Assembly: GCF_965638725.1 (NCBI RefSeq)
Contig: NC_134952.1
Coordinates: forward strand, 18,913,028-18,977,027
Reading direction: 5' to 3'
From: Aptenodytes patagonicus
Lineage: Eukaryota; Chordata; Aves; Sphenisciformes; Spheniscidae
DNA: 64,000 bases
Position 1 is the stretch's first letter, and each line of letters opens with the position of its first letter. This document shows, piece by piece, positions 37,101 through 44,138 of the stretch. A program made the position numbers and the translations under genes. The notes beneath the pieces are model-generated. The model saw only the letters and a program-made list of their open reading frames with translations, was not told the origin of the DNA and made no database searches.

Positions 37101-37143
37101 TGAAAAAGTGGTGAAGTGTGGCTGTACAAATTGTCCCTCCTAA
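1023..37143 (+). CDS. SLIT2: SLIT2, C-terminal part (11 spliced coding exons, 5' part outside window)
   Basis: Secreted Slit guidance ligand for Robo receptors. Join: 1023-1147, 1281-1378, 2789-2928, 15435-15528, 17423-17560, 17661-17901, 18238-18368, 25605-25759, 30954-31242, 35600-35811, 36902-37143, stop TAA at 37141. All junctions are GT/AG and every phase matches the next exon. The product gives about 620 residues, covering EGF1-6, laminin-G, EGF7-9 and CTCK. This corresponds to roughly residues 910-1529 of human SLIT2 (about 1,529 aa). The sequence is near-identical to human SLIT2, for example in the CTCK domain and around the P-M-V-L-P-R/T-S cleavage site, which separates it from SLIT1 and SLIT3. 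N-glycosylation sequons are visible in EGF3 (NNST), the laminin-G domain (NIT, NLS) and NGTS. No frameshift or missing cysteine was seen. The first 5' base of the initial glycine codon and the LRR domains lie upstream of the window. Confidence 0.97.
1281..1378 (+). CDS. SLIT2: SLIT2 exon: end of EGF1, start of EGF2
   Basis: Acceptor CATAG at 1276-1280 and donor TG|GTAGGT after 1378. Begins G-Q-D-C-D, which supplies the last cysteine of EGF1, then opens EGF2 ([14 protein letters not shown]). It ends two bases into the Trp codon that is completed at 2789. It is separated from the preceding exon by an unusually short intron of 133 bp. Confidence 0.95.
1379..2788 (+). other. SLIT2: SLIT2 intron, 1.4 kb
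   Basis: Lies between the EGF1/2 exon and the EGF2/3 exon. AT-rich, with no recognisable repeat family or RNA gene. Confidence 0.85.
2789..2928 (+). CDS. SLIT2: SLIT2 exon: end of EGF2 and calcium-binding EGF3
   Basis: Acceptor TTACAG ends at 2788 and donor ACAG|GTAGGA follows 2928. Completes Trp, then C-T-C-A-D-G-F of EGF2. EGF3 shows the calcium-binding EGF signature V-N-V-D-D-C with a downstream D-G-I-N-N-Y-T-C. An NNST N-glycosylation sequon lies between its cysteines. It ends in phase 1 (first base of Gly) ahead of a 12.5-kb intron. Confidence 0.96.
12720..12772 (+). repeat. TG/TA microsatellite
   Basis: Alternating purine-pyrimidine tract (TGTGTGTGTATATATATGCA and related) of about 50 bp, potentially able to form Z-DNA or cruciform structures. 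Confidence 0.85.
14841..15060 (+). other. Possible alternative SLIT2 terminal exon with intronic polyadenylation
   Basis: A strong acceptor (long T/C tract ending TTTTCACAG at 14840) is followed by 92 bases that are open in exactly the frame set by the phase-1 exon ending at 2928. The frame reads [10 protein letters not shown] and onward for about 30 residues to TAA at 14933-14935. AATAAA lies at 15036-15041, followed by a GT-rich stretch at about 15056-15080. If spliced, it would give a Slit2 ending after most of EGF3. There is no homology support, and it may be chance. Confidence 0.25.
15238..15322 (+). repeat. Interrupted TTTA/TTAT repeat
   Basis: Repeated TATTTATT units, about 120 bp upstream of the EGF4 exon acceptor. 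Confidence 0.85.
15435..15528 (+). CDS. SLIT2: SLIT2 exon: end of EGF3, start of EGF4
   Basis: Acceptor ATTTCAG ends at 15434; donor TACAA|GTAAGT after 15528 is a near-consensus site. Encodes G-E-L-C-E-E-K then EGF4 ([16 protein letters not shown]). It ends two bases into a Lys codon. A good match to human SLIT2, with the local substitution Asn for Asp after C-A-Q. Confidence 0.96.
15529..17422 (+). other. SLIT2: SLIT2 intron, 1.9 kb
   Basis: AT-rich. It contains a short G-rich patch around 16,770-16,860 (including GGGGGCCCGGGGAGGG) that contrasts with its surroundings. No repeat family was recognised. Confidence 0.85.
17423..17560 (+). CDS. SLIT2: SLIT2 exon: end of EGF4 and calcium-binding EGF5
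   Basis: Acceptor TTTCACAG ends at 17422; donor ACAG|GTGAGA follows 17560. Encodes C-D-C-T-P-G-Y-V-G of EGF4. EGF5 then carries the calcium-binding signature D-I-D-F-D-D-C ... D-A-V-N-G-Y-T-C. It is followed by a 100-bp intron, near the practical minimum for a vertebrate. Confidence 0.97.
17661..17901 (+). CDS. SLIT2: SLIT2 exon: end of EGF5, proteolytic site, EGF6, start of laminin-G
   Basis: Acceptor GTATTTAG ends at 17660; donor CTACAG|GTAAGA follows 17901. Encodes the end of EGF5, then the linker [11 protein letters not shown]. In human SLIT2, cleavage between this Arg and Thr yields Slit2-N (Robo-binding) and Slit2-C. EGF6 follows ([12 protein letters not shown]), then the first laminin-G strand including a TNIT glycosylation sequon. 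The cleavage motif is fully conserved here. Confidence 0.97.
17902..18237 (+). other. SLIT2: SLIT2 intron, 336 bp
   Basis: Short intron between two laminin-G exons with a T-rich 3' end. Nothing else was seen in it. Confidence 0.9.
18238..18368 (+). CDS. SLIT2: SLIT2 exon: laminin-G domain, first half
   Basis: Acceptor TTTTAACTAG ends at 18237; donor TACAG|GTGAAC follows 18368. Encodes [15 protein letters not shown] through A-S-A-I-Y-S, the standard laminin-G beta-sandwich core. It is in phase with both neighbours and closely matches human SLIT2. Confidence 0.96.
19931..19974 (+). repeat. AT-rich TATATAA repeat
   Basis: Repeated ATATATAAT units in an intron. Confidence 0.8.
20520..21070 (+). 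repeat. Pyrimidine-rich low-complexity block
   Basis: About 550 bp with a strong T+C bias on the + strand, including CCTCCCTTCCCTCCCTTC near 20,775. The open frames it creates on both strands are compositional artefacts. Confidence 0.7.
21540..22105 (-). mobile_element. Solo LTR of an avian ERV (ERVL-like), antisense to SLIT2
   Basis: Terminal TGTCATGGGTTAACCCC at the left edge and GTCTGGCTGGGATGGAG (complement) at the right match the two ends of the LTR at 60,099-60,690 in reverse orientation. It shares the internal GCCGCTCACTCACC block, the TGGGTTGAGATAAAAATAG block and the poly(A) signal (TTTAAT on +, 21675-21680). The flanks carry an imperfect 5-bp duplication, AATGG (21535-21539) and AATAG (22106-22110). 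There is no internal retroviral sequence, so this is a recombined solo LTR. The region matching the TATA box of the other copy is degraded (CAGTAAAAG). The family name (TguERVL-type) is from memory. Confidence 0.88.
22115..22560 (+). repeat. Purine-rich block
   Basis: About 450 bp of A+G-rich + strand immediately right of the LTR. Compositional call; no repeat unit is visible. Confidence 0.5.
24715..24744 (+). repeat. CA microsatellite
   Basis: ACACACACGTGTACACACACACATGCATGCACGC-type tract abutting the 3' side of a CR1 insertion. Confidence 0.85.
24765..25243 (-). mobile_element. CR1 LINE, 5'-truncated, antisense to SLIT2
   Basis: On the minus strand this ends with the CR1-type ATTCTATGATTCT terminus (+ strand AGAATCATAGAAT at 24,765). 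It has a short 3' UTR of about 86 bp. It carries the C-terminal end of CR1 ORF2 (minus strand, stop TAG at 24851-24853), reading [14 protein letters not shown], then [12 protein letters not shown] and R-E-V-V-D-A-L. Those motifs are the standard tail of CR1 reverse-transcriptase polyproteins. About 127 codons remain open, but endonuclease and RT domains are missing, so it is inactive. CR1 does not normally create target-site duplications and none was found. Confidence 0.93.
24851..25234 (-). pseudogene. Remnant of CR1 ORF2 C-terminus
   Basis: About 127 codons are open on the minus strand up to the native ORF2 stop. The region aligns by eye to the conserved CR1 C-terminal tail beyond the reverse transcriptase. 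A second K-V-K-E motif follows R-L-D, consistent with a small in-frame duplication relative to the form I remember. No catalytic domain is present; a dead transposon fragment. Confidence 0.85.
25605..25759 (+). CDS. SLIT2: SLIT2 exon: laminin-G domain, middle
   Basis: Acceptor TTTTGCAG ends at 25604; donor GGAG|GTAAGA follows 25759. Encodes [10 protein letters not shown] to S-P-L-Y-V-G-G, including the sequon NLSK. The translated segment continues the laminin-G reading frame from 18368 across a 7.2-kb intron that contains two transposon insertions. Confidence 0.96.
27798..27824 (+). repeat. Perfect 10-bp inverted repeat (hairpin)
   Basis: CATTCTATAG (27798-27807), a 7-nt loop GCTGAGG, then CTATAGAATG (27815-27824). 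It is preceded by other ATAGAAT/ATTCTAT units from about 27,750, giving a nested palindromic cluster. Confidence 0.85.
28317..28346 (+). repeat. TC microsatellite
   Basis: (TC)8 followed by an imperfect TC tract; pure pyrimidine on + strand. Confidence 0.9.
30954..31242 (+). CDS. SLIT2: SLIT2 exon: end of laminin-G, EGF7, start of EGF8
   Basis: Acceptor TTTCCTAG ends at 30953; donor AATAA|GTATGT follows 31242. This is the longest exon in the window (289 nt). It finishes laminin-G with [12 protein letters not shown] and the closing cysteine before G-I-L-P-G-C. EGF7 follows ([14 protein letters not shown] ... [12 protein letters not shown]), and then the first cysteine of EGF8. An NGTS sequon is present. 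Confidence 0.97.
31640..31661 (+). repeat. ATT trinucleotide repeat
   Basis: About seven ATT units. Confidence 0.9.
31850..31945 (+). repeat. TA/TG/GA-rich imperfect microsatellite
   Basis: Mixed GTATATATATGTG and AGAGAGAG units. Confidence 0.7.
32121..32145 (+). repeat. Poly-T run (T25)
   Basis: Twenty-five consecutive T. It could mark the tail of a minus-strand retroposed sequence, but no source sequence is recognisable on its left. Confidence 0.9.
34324..34391 (+). repeat. AT-rich low-complexity block (TTTA/TATA)
   Basis: TTTATTTATTTATATATATT-like sequence; nearly no G or C over about 68 bp. Confidence 0.85.
35600..35811 (+). CDS. SLIT2: SLIT2 exon: EGF8 and EGF9
   Basis: Acceptor CCCTGTAG ends at 35599; donor AAAG|GTAAAA follows 35811. 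Encodes [14 protein letters not shown] for EGF8 and [12 protein letters not shown] for EGF9, ending D-S-C-D-K. Compared with human it has small changes between the repeats (E-E-E-M-L-F-N and Q-S-V-R). Confidence 0.96.
35812..36901 (+). other. SLIT2: SLIT2 last intron, 1.1 kb
   Basis: T-rich intron before the CTCK exon, with several T8-T9 runs near its 5' end. Nothing else was recognised. Confidence 0.88.
36902..37143 (+). CDS. SLIT2: SLIT2 terminal coding exon: C-terminal cystine knot (CTCK)
   Basis: Acceptor TTTTCTACAG ends at 36901; stop TAA at 37141-37143. Encodes [13 protein letters not shown], then the CTCK dimerisation domain with a [10 protein letters not shown] cluster, a basic R-S-K-R-R-K run and the final K-C-G-C-T-N-C-P-S. 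Human SLIT2 ends in T-R-C-V-S, so the last residues differ slightly while all knot cysteines are kept. Confidence 0.97.
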
Positions 37144-37272
37144 GTGTCCCTGTCACACTTGTCTTTTGAAAATGTTGTATACTTATTGACCGTGTCGGAC
37201 TAATTAATGCTTCATAGTGGAAATATTTGAAATATATTGTAAAATACAGAACAGACTTATTTTTATTATGAG

Positions 37273-37278
37273 AATAAA
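37273..37278 (+). terminator. Candidate proximal poly(A) signal AATAAA
   Basis: Canonical AATAAA 130 bp after the SLIT2 stop codon, followed by a T-rich stretch (CTTTTTCTTC). Use of this site would give a very short 3' UTR. Sequence evidence only. Confidence 0.4.
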
Positions 37279-38057
37279 GACTTTTTCTTCATTTGAAAAA
37301 AGATTCAAGTGCTTGAACTGAGACTTCTCATAGCCAAGAGGAGCTTTGAAGAAAAAAAAAAAAGACCTAGTAACATTGCAACAAAGATGGGAAACTTTAA
37401 CTGCTTTTAACGTGGATTCTTCTTTATAACGTGCTGAAGATAGACTGACACTATACACATGTGACTTTCAACTTAACAGCTCAGAGATGAAATATTGACC
37501 AGAACACGAGGCTTGTTTTTTCACTTTCGTATCAGTATATTTTATTGTCTTGACAGACCATACCAATCACTTACCTATGGATGAGGAAGCATTATGAGTG
37601 AAAAGAATCAGATTATACAGAAATAACAATTGTATGAAATACATTTTATCTTTTGGAATTATTAAGCATCTTGAGAAGATGGAGTCCCATTTAATGGATG
37701 GGAAATGGGAGATATGAGAATATACTATAATCCTGAAATCTCCTGATGATGTATACTTTTATGTCAGCATGTTAGCAAAAGAAGCATAAAAAAGTGTTTA
37801 TCTGCCCTTTTCCAGTATTAATTTTTTGTAATATAAATGTTTTGGGGATGATAAAAATAGATTATTGATGGATAAATTAGTAATAATATGGATTTCTGTT
37901 TCTATGAGTTCTAAACAACTCTATACAGTATTCGGTTTCATTGAGAAGTATTTATTGTATCAAAGTACATTGTACTTAACCCTTTTAGGCCATCCCTTTT
38001 ACTGTTTTTCAATGCTTTAATATATATTAATTTATATTTGTCCCAGTATTTTTGTAA

Positions 38058-38072
38058 TTTTTTTTTTTTTTT
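38058..38072 (+). repeat. Poly-T run (T15) in SLIT2 3' UTR
   Basis: Fifteen T in the 3' UTR, giving a U-rich element in the transcript. Confidence 0.85.
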
Positions 38073-38491
38073 AAAGGACTTAAAGATCAGGATTTTTTGC
38101 AATAGAACTAACGTAGCATGTCGTCTTGGGGTAAATGTTTTCGGTCTGTTTTTTCCTCCCCTTCCCCCTTCCTTTTGCTTTTCCTTAGAATCTGACCACT
38201 TGGTGTCACTGAATCTGAAAGTGATGACAATCTGCAGTTTTCACATACAGCAGATATTCAGGACACCTTCCAAGAACCTGTAATGTATGACAGAAAATGT
38301 CTTTACACTAGGTGGCAATTGTAGAGAAGTTAATTTTCCCTATATACAGTACTTACAGAAAATAAGATGGCGTGTAAAATATGACATTAGAAGGTAGATC
38401 TTTATAAATTAATATTCCCCTAAAGCTCTTTACCTTTTTTATAAAAAAGAAAAAAAGGCTGTGCTATCAAGAACTGTGACTTTCCCCAAAT

Positions 38492-38497
38492 AATAAA
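38492..38497 (+). terminator. Candidate internal poly(A) signal AATAAA
   Basis: AATAAA in the SLIT2 3' UTR about 1.35 kb after the stop. The downstream sequence has modest TG content. It could give an intermediate 3' end. Confidence 0.35.
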
Positions 38498-38739
38498 ACT
38501 ACTTTACTGCCCTAATGTTCCCCATGTTAACATGTTGCTGCTAAATTATAATGTAGAATTGGTAATCAATAGTGGGTTGTGTTCTTCTTTCAGTAAAACC
38601 CAGGGTACCCTGTAAAAATGCAGATGTTTTTCAATTTTATTTTGTTATTTTTTTTACAAAAAAAGTTAGATGTACATGTGTAATGCAGTGTGCTTTGTCT
38701 TATTTGGACTGATATCAGTAATGCTACTGATGTTTGTAA

Positions 38740-38745
38740 ATTAAA
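38740..38745 (+). terminator. Candidate poly(A) signal ATTAAA
   Basis: ATTAAA followed within 30-50 bp by a T- and GT-rich element (CTTTTATTTGTATTCTTCTG), which is a good cleavage context. One of the two best candidates for the distal SLIT2 end. Confidence 0.45.
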
Positions 38746-38857
38746 CAGATATTTACTTCATTAACAGCTTTTATTTGTATTCTTCTGAGAAGTTTAAATT
38801 GTCTAACAGCCTTTAATTAAACATCTGTAGTTGCAAAGAATATTTGGTAAAAAACAG

Positions 38858-38863
38858 AATAAA
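38858..38863 (+). terminator. Candidate distal poly(A) signal AATAAA
   Basis: AATAAA about 1.7 kb after the stop with a TAGTGTATTCATTGCTG stretch 20-35 bp downstream. A further AATAAA at 39012-39017 could also serve. Confidence 0.45.
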
Positions 38864-39040
38864 ACCCAACCCCAGATCTAGTGTATTCATTGCTGAAAAT
38901 CTGAAGAAGGAATTAACTTGGGATTATTACACCTACAGGCAGTGACATCTAAAAATGTCAGTTCATTACCAACAAAGCTGAACTCGTACTAAAATTAACA
39001 AAAGACTTATAAATAAAGTACACTGCATGAAAAGGCAAAC

Positions 39041-42000
39041 TGAGTCTATCCTAATACTTTACTGGTTATACAAATGGCAAGTTGACAGTTCTTTTAGCAA
39101 GTAATTTGATTCGTCAGAGGGATTCATTTTCACTCATGTTGGACTAAGTATTTTAAATTTAAGCAATCGGATGGGATGATACTTAACCAGGCTTCTCTTC
39201 TGTAATATAATTTTTGCAGATACTTCTGTATTTATCTTACTTAGTCTACTTTAGAATTTGTCTCAATATCCAATGAAACAGCCTTTGGCATGAGGCCTTC
39301 TTTGCAGTTTCTATGATTTCTAAATAATCTTCTGTAAATAGGGGTAGCATTGAGGAAGAAGAAGTCATTTTTGCGTAACAGTACTTACAGAGCATTCTTG
39401 GATAAACAGTATTATTTTTCTGGGTATGATCAAATATCTGTACCAAGCATCTGGAGTTGGACTGCTTTCTGTCCTCATACTGACAGAGAAAGAGAAACTG
39501 CAGTGGTATTCAAGCGATGCTAGCAGCTACTGGTGATCCTGAGGCCATCAAGACAGGGACTTTCTGTGGTCTCTAAGCAGAACCAAACAAAAACGTAAGA
39601 ATAAAATAAAAATAAAAAAAAACCAACTCAACAAACAACTTTGGCACCTACCCCTCTGGAGGAATATAAGGCACCTACATCAAACAGTGACTCAGCTCAC
39701 CTTAGAAACCTGAGCAGCCCTGTATTCTCACCACTGAAAGTCCTTAAGCATCAACAAGGTGTGCCACTGTGTGTGACAAGAGAGAATTTTCTCAGTGGGA
39801 TGGGTCATCCCGACACCCTTCTCATGCCTAAATCAAGTTTATTGTAATATTGCTATAACAGGCTGCCTTGTACCTGTATTCCCCAAAAGGGAAACGGGGG
39901 TCTGAGGGAACTGTAGCTATAGGCACAGCTAACACAGTGGAGAGTTTAGTTCAGTGCAGAACACTCCAGACACATAGGTTTTCATTCAAAAACATAAGTT
40001 ATGCAGCTTTTAACACGGTGCTCAGGGATTAGGTTTCTCTCCTAGGGTCTGCTGCCTGCTATAGGAATCGCTCTCATACAGTCTGCTTTTAATGTATTGA
40101 ATAAAATGCATAAACAGCATTGGGTCTGAAGGATACGACTCAGTACAGTGACCAAGTTCCTCACTTCAAGTTAACACTGCATACAATTCAAATTCTTTTT
40201 TCATTAGAAACCAAGAAAACTGAAACTTGCAGATTCCATCATTTTCTGCCAGTATTCTTAAAAGCTATAAAAGAGAAAGCATATGAATACTGCTTAATTT
40301 GTACTGGCTCATGCACAGCTCCTACTGTCATCTCACAGATGATAAAAATGTGAAAGAGCATGGAAAAAAGACCATTCTTCTTGAATGAAACAGTAACAAA
40401 AGTCATTGCTTTTTTGTCTAACATTGAAAGTCAATTCAGAACAGGAACTATCACACGTGGAACTAGATTCTGCAGCCTGTATTAAAGTTTCTGGGGAAGA
40501 TGGATATGTGAGCGATAGAAATACTGTTTTAAGCAAACCAATGGTGGGCTTTGAATAAGCTTTGAGACATACAGTTTATTTTCTAAGCTCTACTGAAATA
40601 ACAATTTTCTCGTATTCAGCATACTTTTTATTGCCATATGGGGGTACCATGAAGCTTAGTATTACAAGAATCATTGTAATATGATGATGCTCGGTGTAAG
40701 TGCCACAGTCAATACGATATTCACATGATGTTATGAAGGCATTTGCCTGAAAAGACCAGAATGCAGATAACAACAAATCTGGCAGACCTGACGATCCACA
40801 GTGTACTTGCAGGGATAGTAGCAAGGCAATAGAGAAAGTAGATGTCACCATGTTAGTTTTGATGAGATGAGTGATGATTAAGAGACGAGGGGGAGAGTGC
40901 TACGTTTTGGAAAGGGGCTTGTTGTTGAGAAGAAAATGCCCAGAAGTTTTGGAAAACCATCAAGAATGCTGGAGGCTGTTTGCATTGAAGCTCTGGATTT
41001 TGGGAGCTTTATCTGTTATTGCTTGAAACTTACGTATTTAAAAGAAACCCCTTTACAGTTCTGAAAAATGCACACTTGATCTTTCTGTCTTGAGTTAACC
41101 CTATTGTTTGAGGAAAAGTTTATCTTTTTGGAGCAATTCAAATCCCATCTTTTGGTTCCTTTCCGTCTCCTTTAGAAAAGAGTGTTATTCTCACAGTAGC
41201 TCATTAGGCATGCAAGTGTCTGTGCTTCAGCTATCCCACCTTACCGTGGAGAGCCTGGCACATAATTTCAGTTCCCATAAAGTGCAATTCCCCAGCTGAG
41301 CCATTCAGGATTCTTGGCTTTTAGAAGAAATATTTATACACTGAGCTGGTATCTCCAATCTATTTAAGATTCCTGGAGTGGAAATCAGAAAATCGTTGGT
41401 AGTTGTGACTATGTAGGGGCTGTCAGGAGCAAAGTAAAACTGAAGTGTTTGCCTGCATGCCTGGAGAGCCTGGCTCATCCTGGAGAGCCTACTGTTTTAC
41501 TGTGTTCTTTACGTATTGTGTTCCTGGGACAGCAGGAAGTAGTTGTGCTCATCCTTTCAGAAATGTCTGAGAGCAGAGGGATTTTGTGTCCTTTTGCAAA
41601 TAAATTGTCTAGGCTGGAAATCATAGGCCTCTTTGGCCCTCAGCCAGGTTAAACTGTGTATGTATACCTTAACATCAACCATCATCTTGGACACCAACAG
41701 CTCCTGATGTTAAAAAATGAATAAATCTTGCTCTCGGTTTAATCAAACACAGATGGGAAAAGCAAACCAAACAGAGACTTAACAGCTCTATTCACTAGTC
41801 TCCTGGGCTCCGTGTGATTAAATCAGAGTTGGAGGGTATGTTCCTGCTGCTGCTGTTCTGGCCAGTGTCCGTAGGGGTGATGGCCAGCAAAGGAGAAGTA
41901 TTCTGTCAGTGCTGCATGTCATTTGTCAAGCTGAGAAAAAACAGTCATCTCACTAAACAGCAAGACTTCTGGCTATCCACAGCCCCAGCAAATATGCTCC

Positions 42001-43580
42001 AGCTCTACAGCATGACACCCATGCTGCAGGAATTTTGCTCAGCCATGGGAACAGACTTTAAAACTGCCTCCCAGATCCACAGCTTAATTTCGAAATGTTG
42101 ATCTTAGTAATGCTTTCTGGTCTTTACAACTCCATCCTTTTATTCCATTCCAGTTCAGAGGTAAACTCCTTTAGTTCTAAACATCGAGCCTCAGTACTCT
42201 CAGTCACAGGAGATTAAGACTTGGGTTTTGTTCCTTTTTTAGGTATTTGCTAACATTTGTAGAGGGAATCAGAAGACCTGCCTTAAAGAAGGAGAGACAG
42301 GTTACACATCCAACTACAGAGATCAGACATTTTTGTGTCCTTTATAATTCGGAAAATGTTACATTACCTCCTGTGGAACAGTCTGACATATATAGATTGC
42401 TATAAACTTACATATTTTATGGATTTATAGACTCAGAACAGGGGAATTGTTATCTGTTTTTGTCTGCTAGAACTTTTTTTTAGAATTCCTTTTAGGATAC
42501 TTTCCATATCACAAGAAACAAGTAAAGATAGAATTAATGTGCCTGGGTTGCTTACTCTGTCATTGAAGTTCCTTAAAAAGATCCAGTAGCCTTTTTCCAG
42601 GACATTTTTCTTCTTGCTCATAGTTTTTCACATTCTGGGCTTCAATCTGTTGTTTCTGTATGATGGCCCATTTGTCCACTTTGGTTAATTTCCAGGACAG
42701 ATTTAATCCTTCTAAAGAGAGGGAAAGGATACCTTTTTTTTCCTGCAGCTGTGCCTAAAATCTCTCACAGCACATCTTTAGAAGTATGTTTTCTTTCAAA
42801 GTCCTCTGAGAATAGGTTAACTTGAGCTGTTTTTACTGCAAACTTGTTTGTTTGCTTCTGATTAGTTTTATTTATTTAATCACATTTCTGTGTTTCTGCT
42901 ATGGAAACAGCAATAAGAGCAGTACCAGCTGACCTGTGCTTTAGAAGTTGCTTGCTTTTTTGAAACAGCAAGTTTAAAGAGTATGAAGTTCGCCTGTTCT
43001 CTCTCTTTTTTTTTTTTTTTTAAATTGGATCTCCTTCCCTATCAGTTCACTCATTTTTGAGCAGTTTTATGATTATTCTCCAGGGGAAAGGTAAGGACAT
43101 GAGTCAATGTTAACAGTAAATAAAACTGGCCGCAGAAAACACATACCTCTACCAAAAAAATTGTTTCTAAACTCTCAGAAAAATCAGACGTAATTATTCA
43201 TTAGTTGTTGCCTTCTTTTTTGCTGAACAAACTTTTACATGATTAGTAAACAAAGCTATTAAGCAGCCTCCAAGTATACCCCTAGAAATAATTAATGCAG
43301 TGCGTCCAGGGCTAGAGGAGGAAGAAAAAGGGGCCTAACAGTTACCTAACTCCAGCACACCTTTTTGTGGAGAGGAAGGTTTGGGCACGTTTCTATGTCT
43401 GAATATCCACAGTGAGATCATGTGGCACTGCATAGACTCCACTGCAGAAAAAGGTTCACTGTTATCCTAAATAATAAATAAATAAATAAATAAACAAACA
43501 AACTAATGAGAAACTTTGCAAAGCATCTTAAAAATGAGAAGCAAAAGGTCTGTTAACTCCCACTTGATCAAAACAGTGCT
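39041..43580. other. Intergenic, no gene recognised
   Basis: AT-rich sequence between the SLIT2 3' end and the next features. It contains an A-rich stretch (39,581-39,640), a short CCTGGAGAGCCT duplication (about 41,449-41,479), a T16 run (43,006-43,021) and an AAAT/AAAC repeat (43,469-43,504). Short open frames, including 95 codons at 41,814-42,101, show no family signature. Confidence 0.7.
43469..43504 (+). repeat. AAAT/AAAC tetranucleotide repeat
   Basis: ATAAATAAATAAATAAATAA then ACAAACAAAC. Confidence 0.9.
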
Positions 43581-44114
43581 CATCATCCACTATCACAAGC
43601 CACAGGCCAGCCTTTGGCATTCACCCCTTCCCTCCAGCTCTGGGCACTCCAAGCACTACTTGCTTCCCCCCTTCCCACCCACCTGGCTCCGGACCTGACT
43701 GTGCCTGCCGTTCCCCCAGCCCTCCCAGATGAGACACTTCTTCCTTCCCTTTGCAGTAAGTCACAGCAATCACCTTCCTGCGTGTACATTCGCTAAGGTA
43801 ACTGGAAGCATCTGGTGGGGAAAAAACACCGTGCTGGTGATGGAAAGAACTCTCTGCAGCTAATTAATATTTCAGCATTTAAAAACCCAAGTATTATTTA
43901 TTAAACTGTTACAGCAAAGTGCTTGTACCAATCAGCAGGAATGGTGGCTGACAAAATGTTTAAGTAATAAAACCCCCACTCTGTGTGTGACATGGAGAAC
44001 GAGGCCTCTTCATTTTCATTCTGAAAAGCGTGTGTAACTTCAGGTTAATGGAGAGGAAGGATAAAGAGACCTAGGCCTAACTGAAAATCTGCTCAGCAAT
44101 CAATTCAAAAGCTA

Positions 44115-44138
44115 GAAACAAACAAACAAACAAAAAAG
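44115..44138 (+). repeat. AAAC repeat
   Basis: GAAACAAACAAACAAACAAA tract. Confidence 0.85.

Larger units (their letters stand above)
37144..39040 (+). other. SLIT2: SLIT2 3' untranslated region (3' end uncertain)
   Basis: AT-rich sequence directly after the stop codon with no open coding frame of note. It contains several poly(A) signals (37273, 38492, 38740, 38858, 39012) and many ATTTA-like and T-rich stretches. The most probable 3' end lies after the 38740 ATTAAA or the 38858 AATAAA. The outer boundary given here is the last candidate signal plus a short tail and is an estimate. Confidence 0.65.

Noticed and set aside
1..37143. mir-218-1, which is hosted by a SLIT2 intron in vertebrates
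   Set aside because: I looked for the mature TTGTGCTTGATCTAACC sequence and did not find it. Its host intron lies upstream, among the LRR exons.
41814..42101. 95-codon frame with a hydrophobic N-terminus resembling a signal peptide
   Set aside because: The hydrophobic stretch is short, the rest has no known domain pattern, and there is no supporting upstream promoter.
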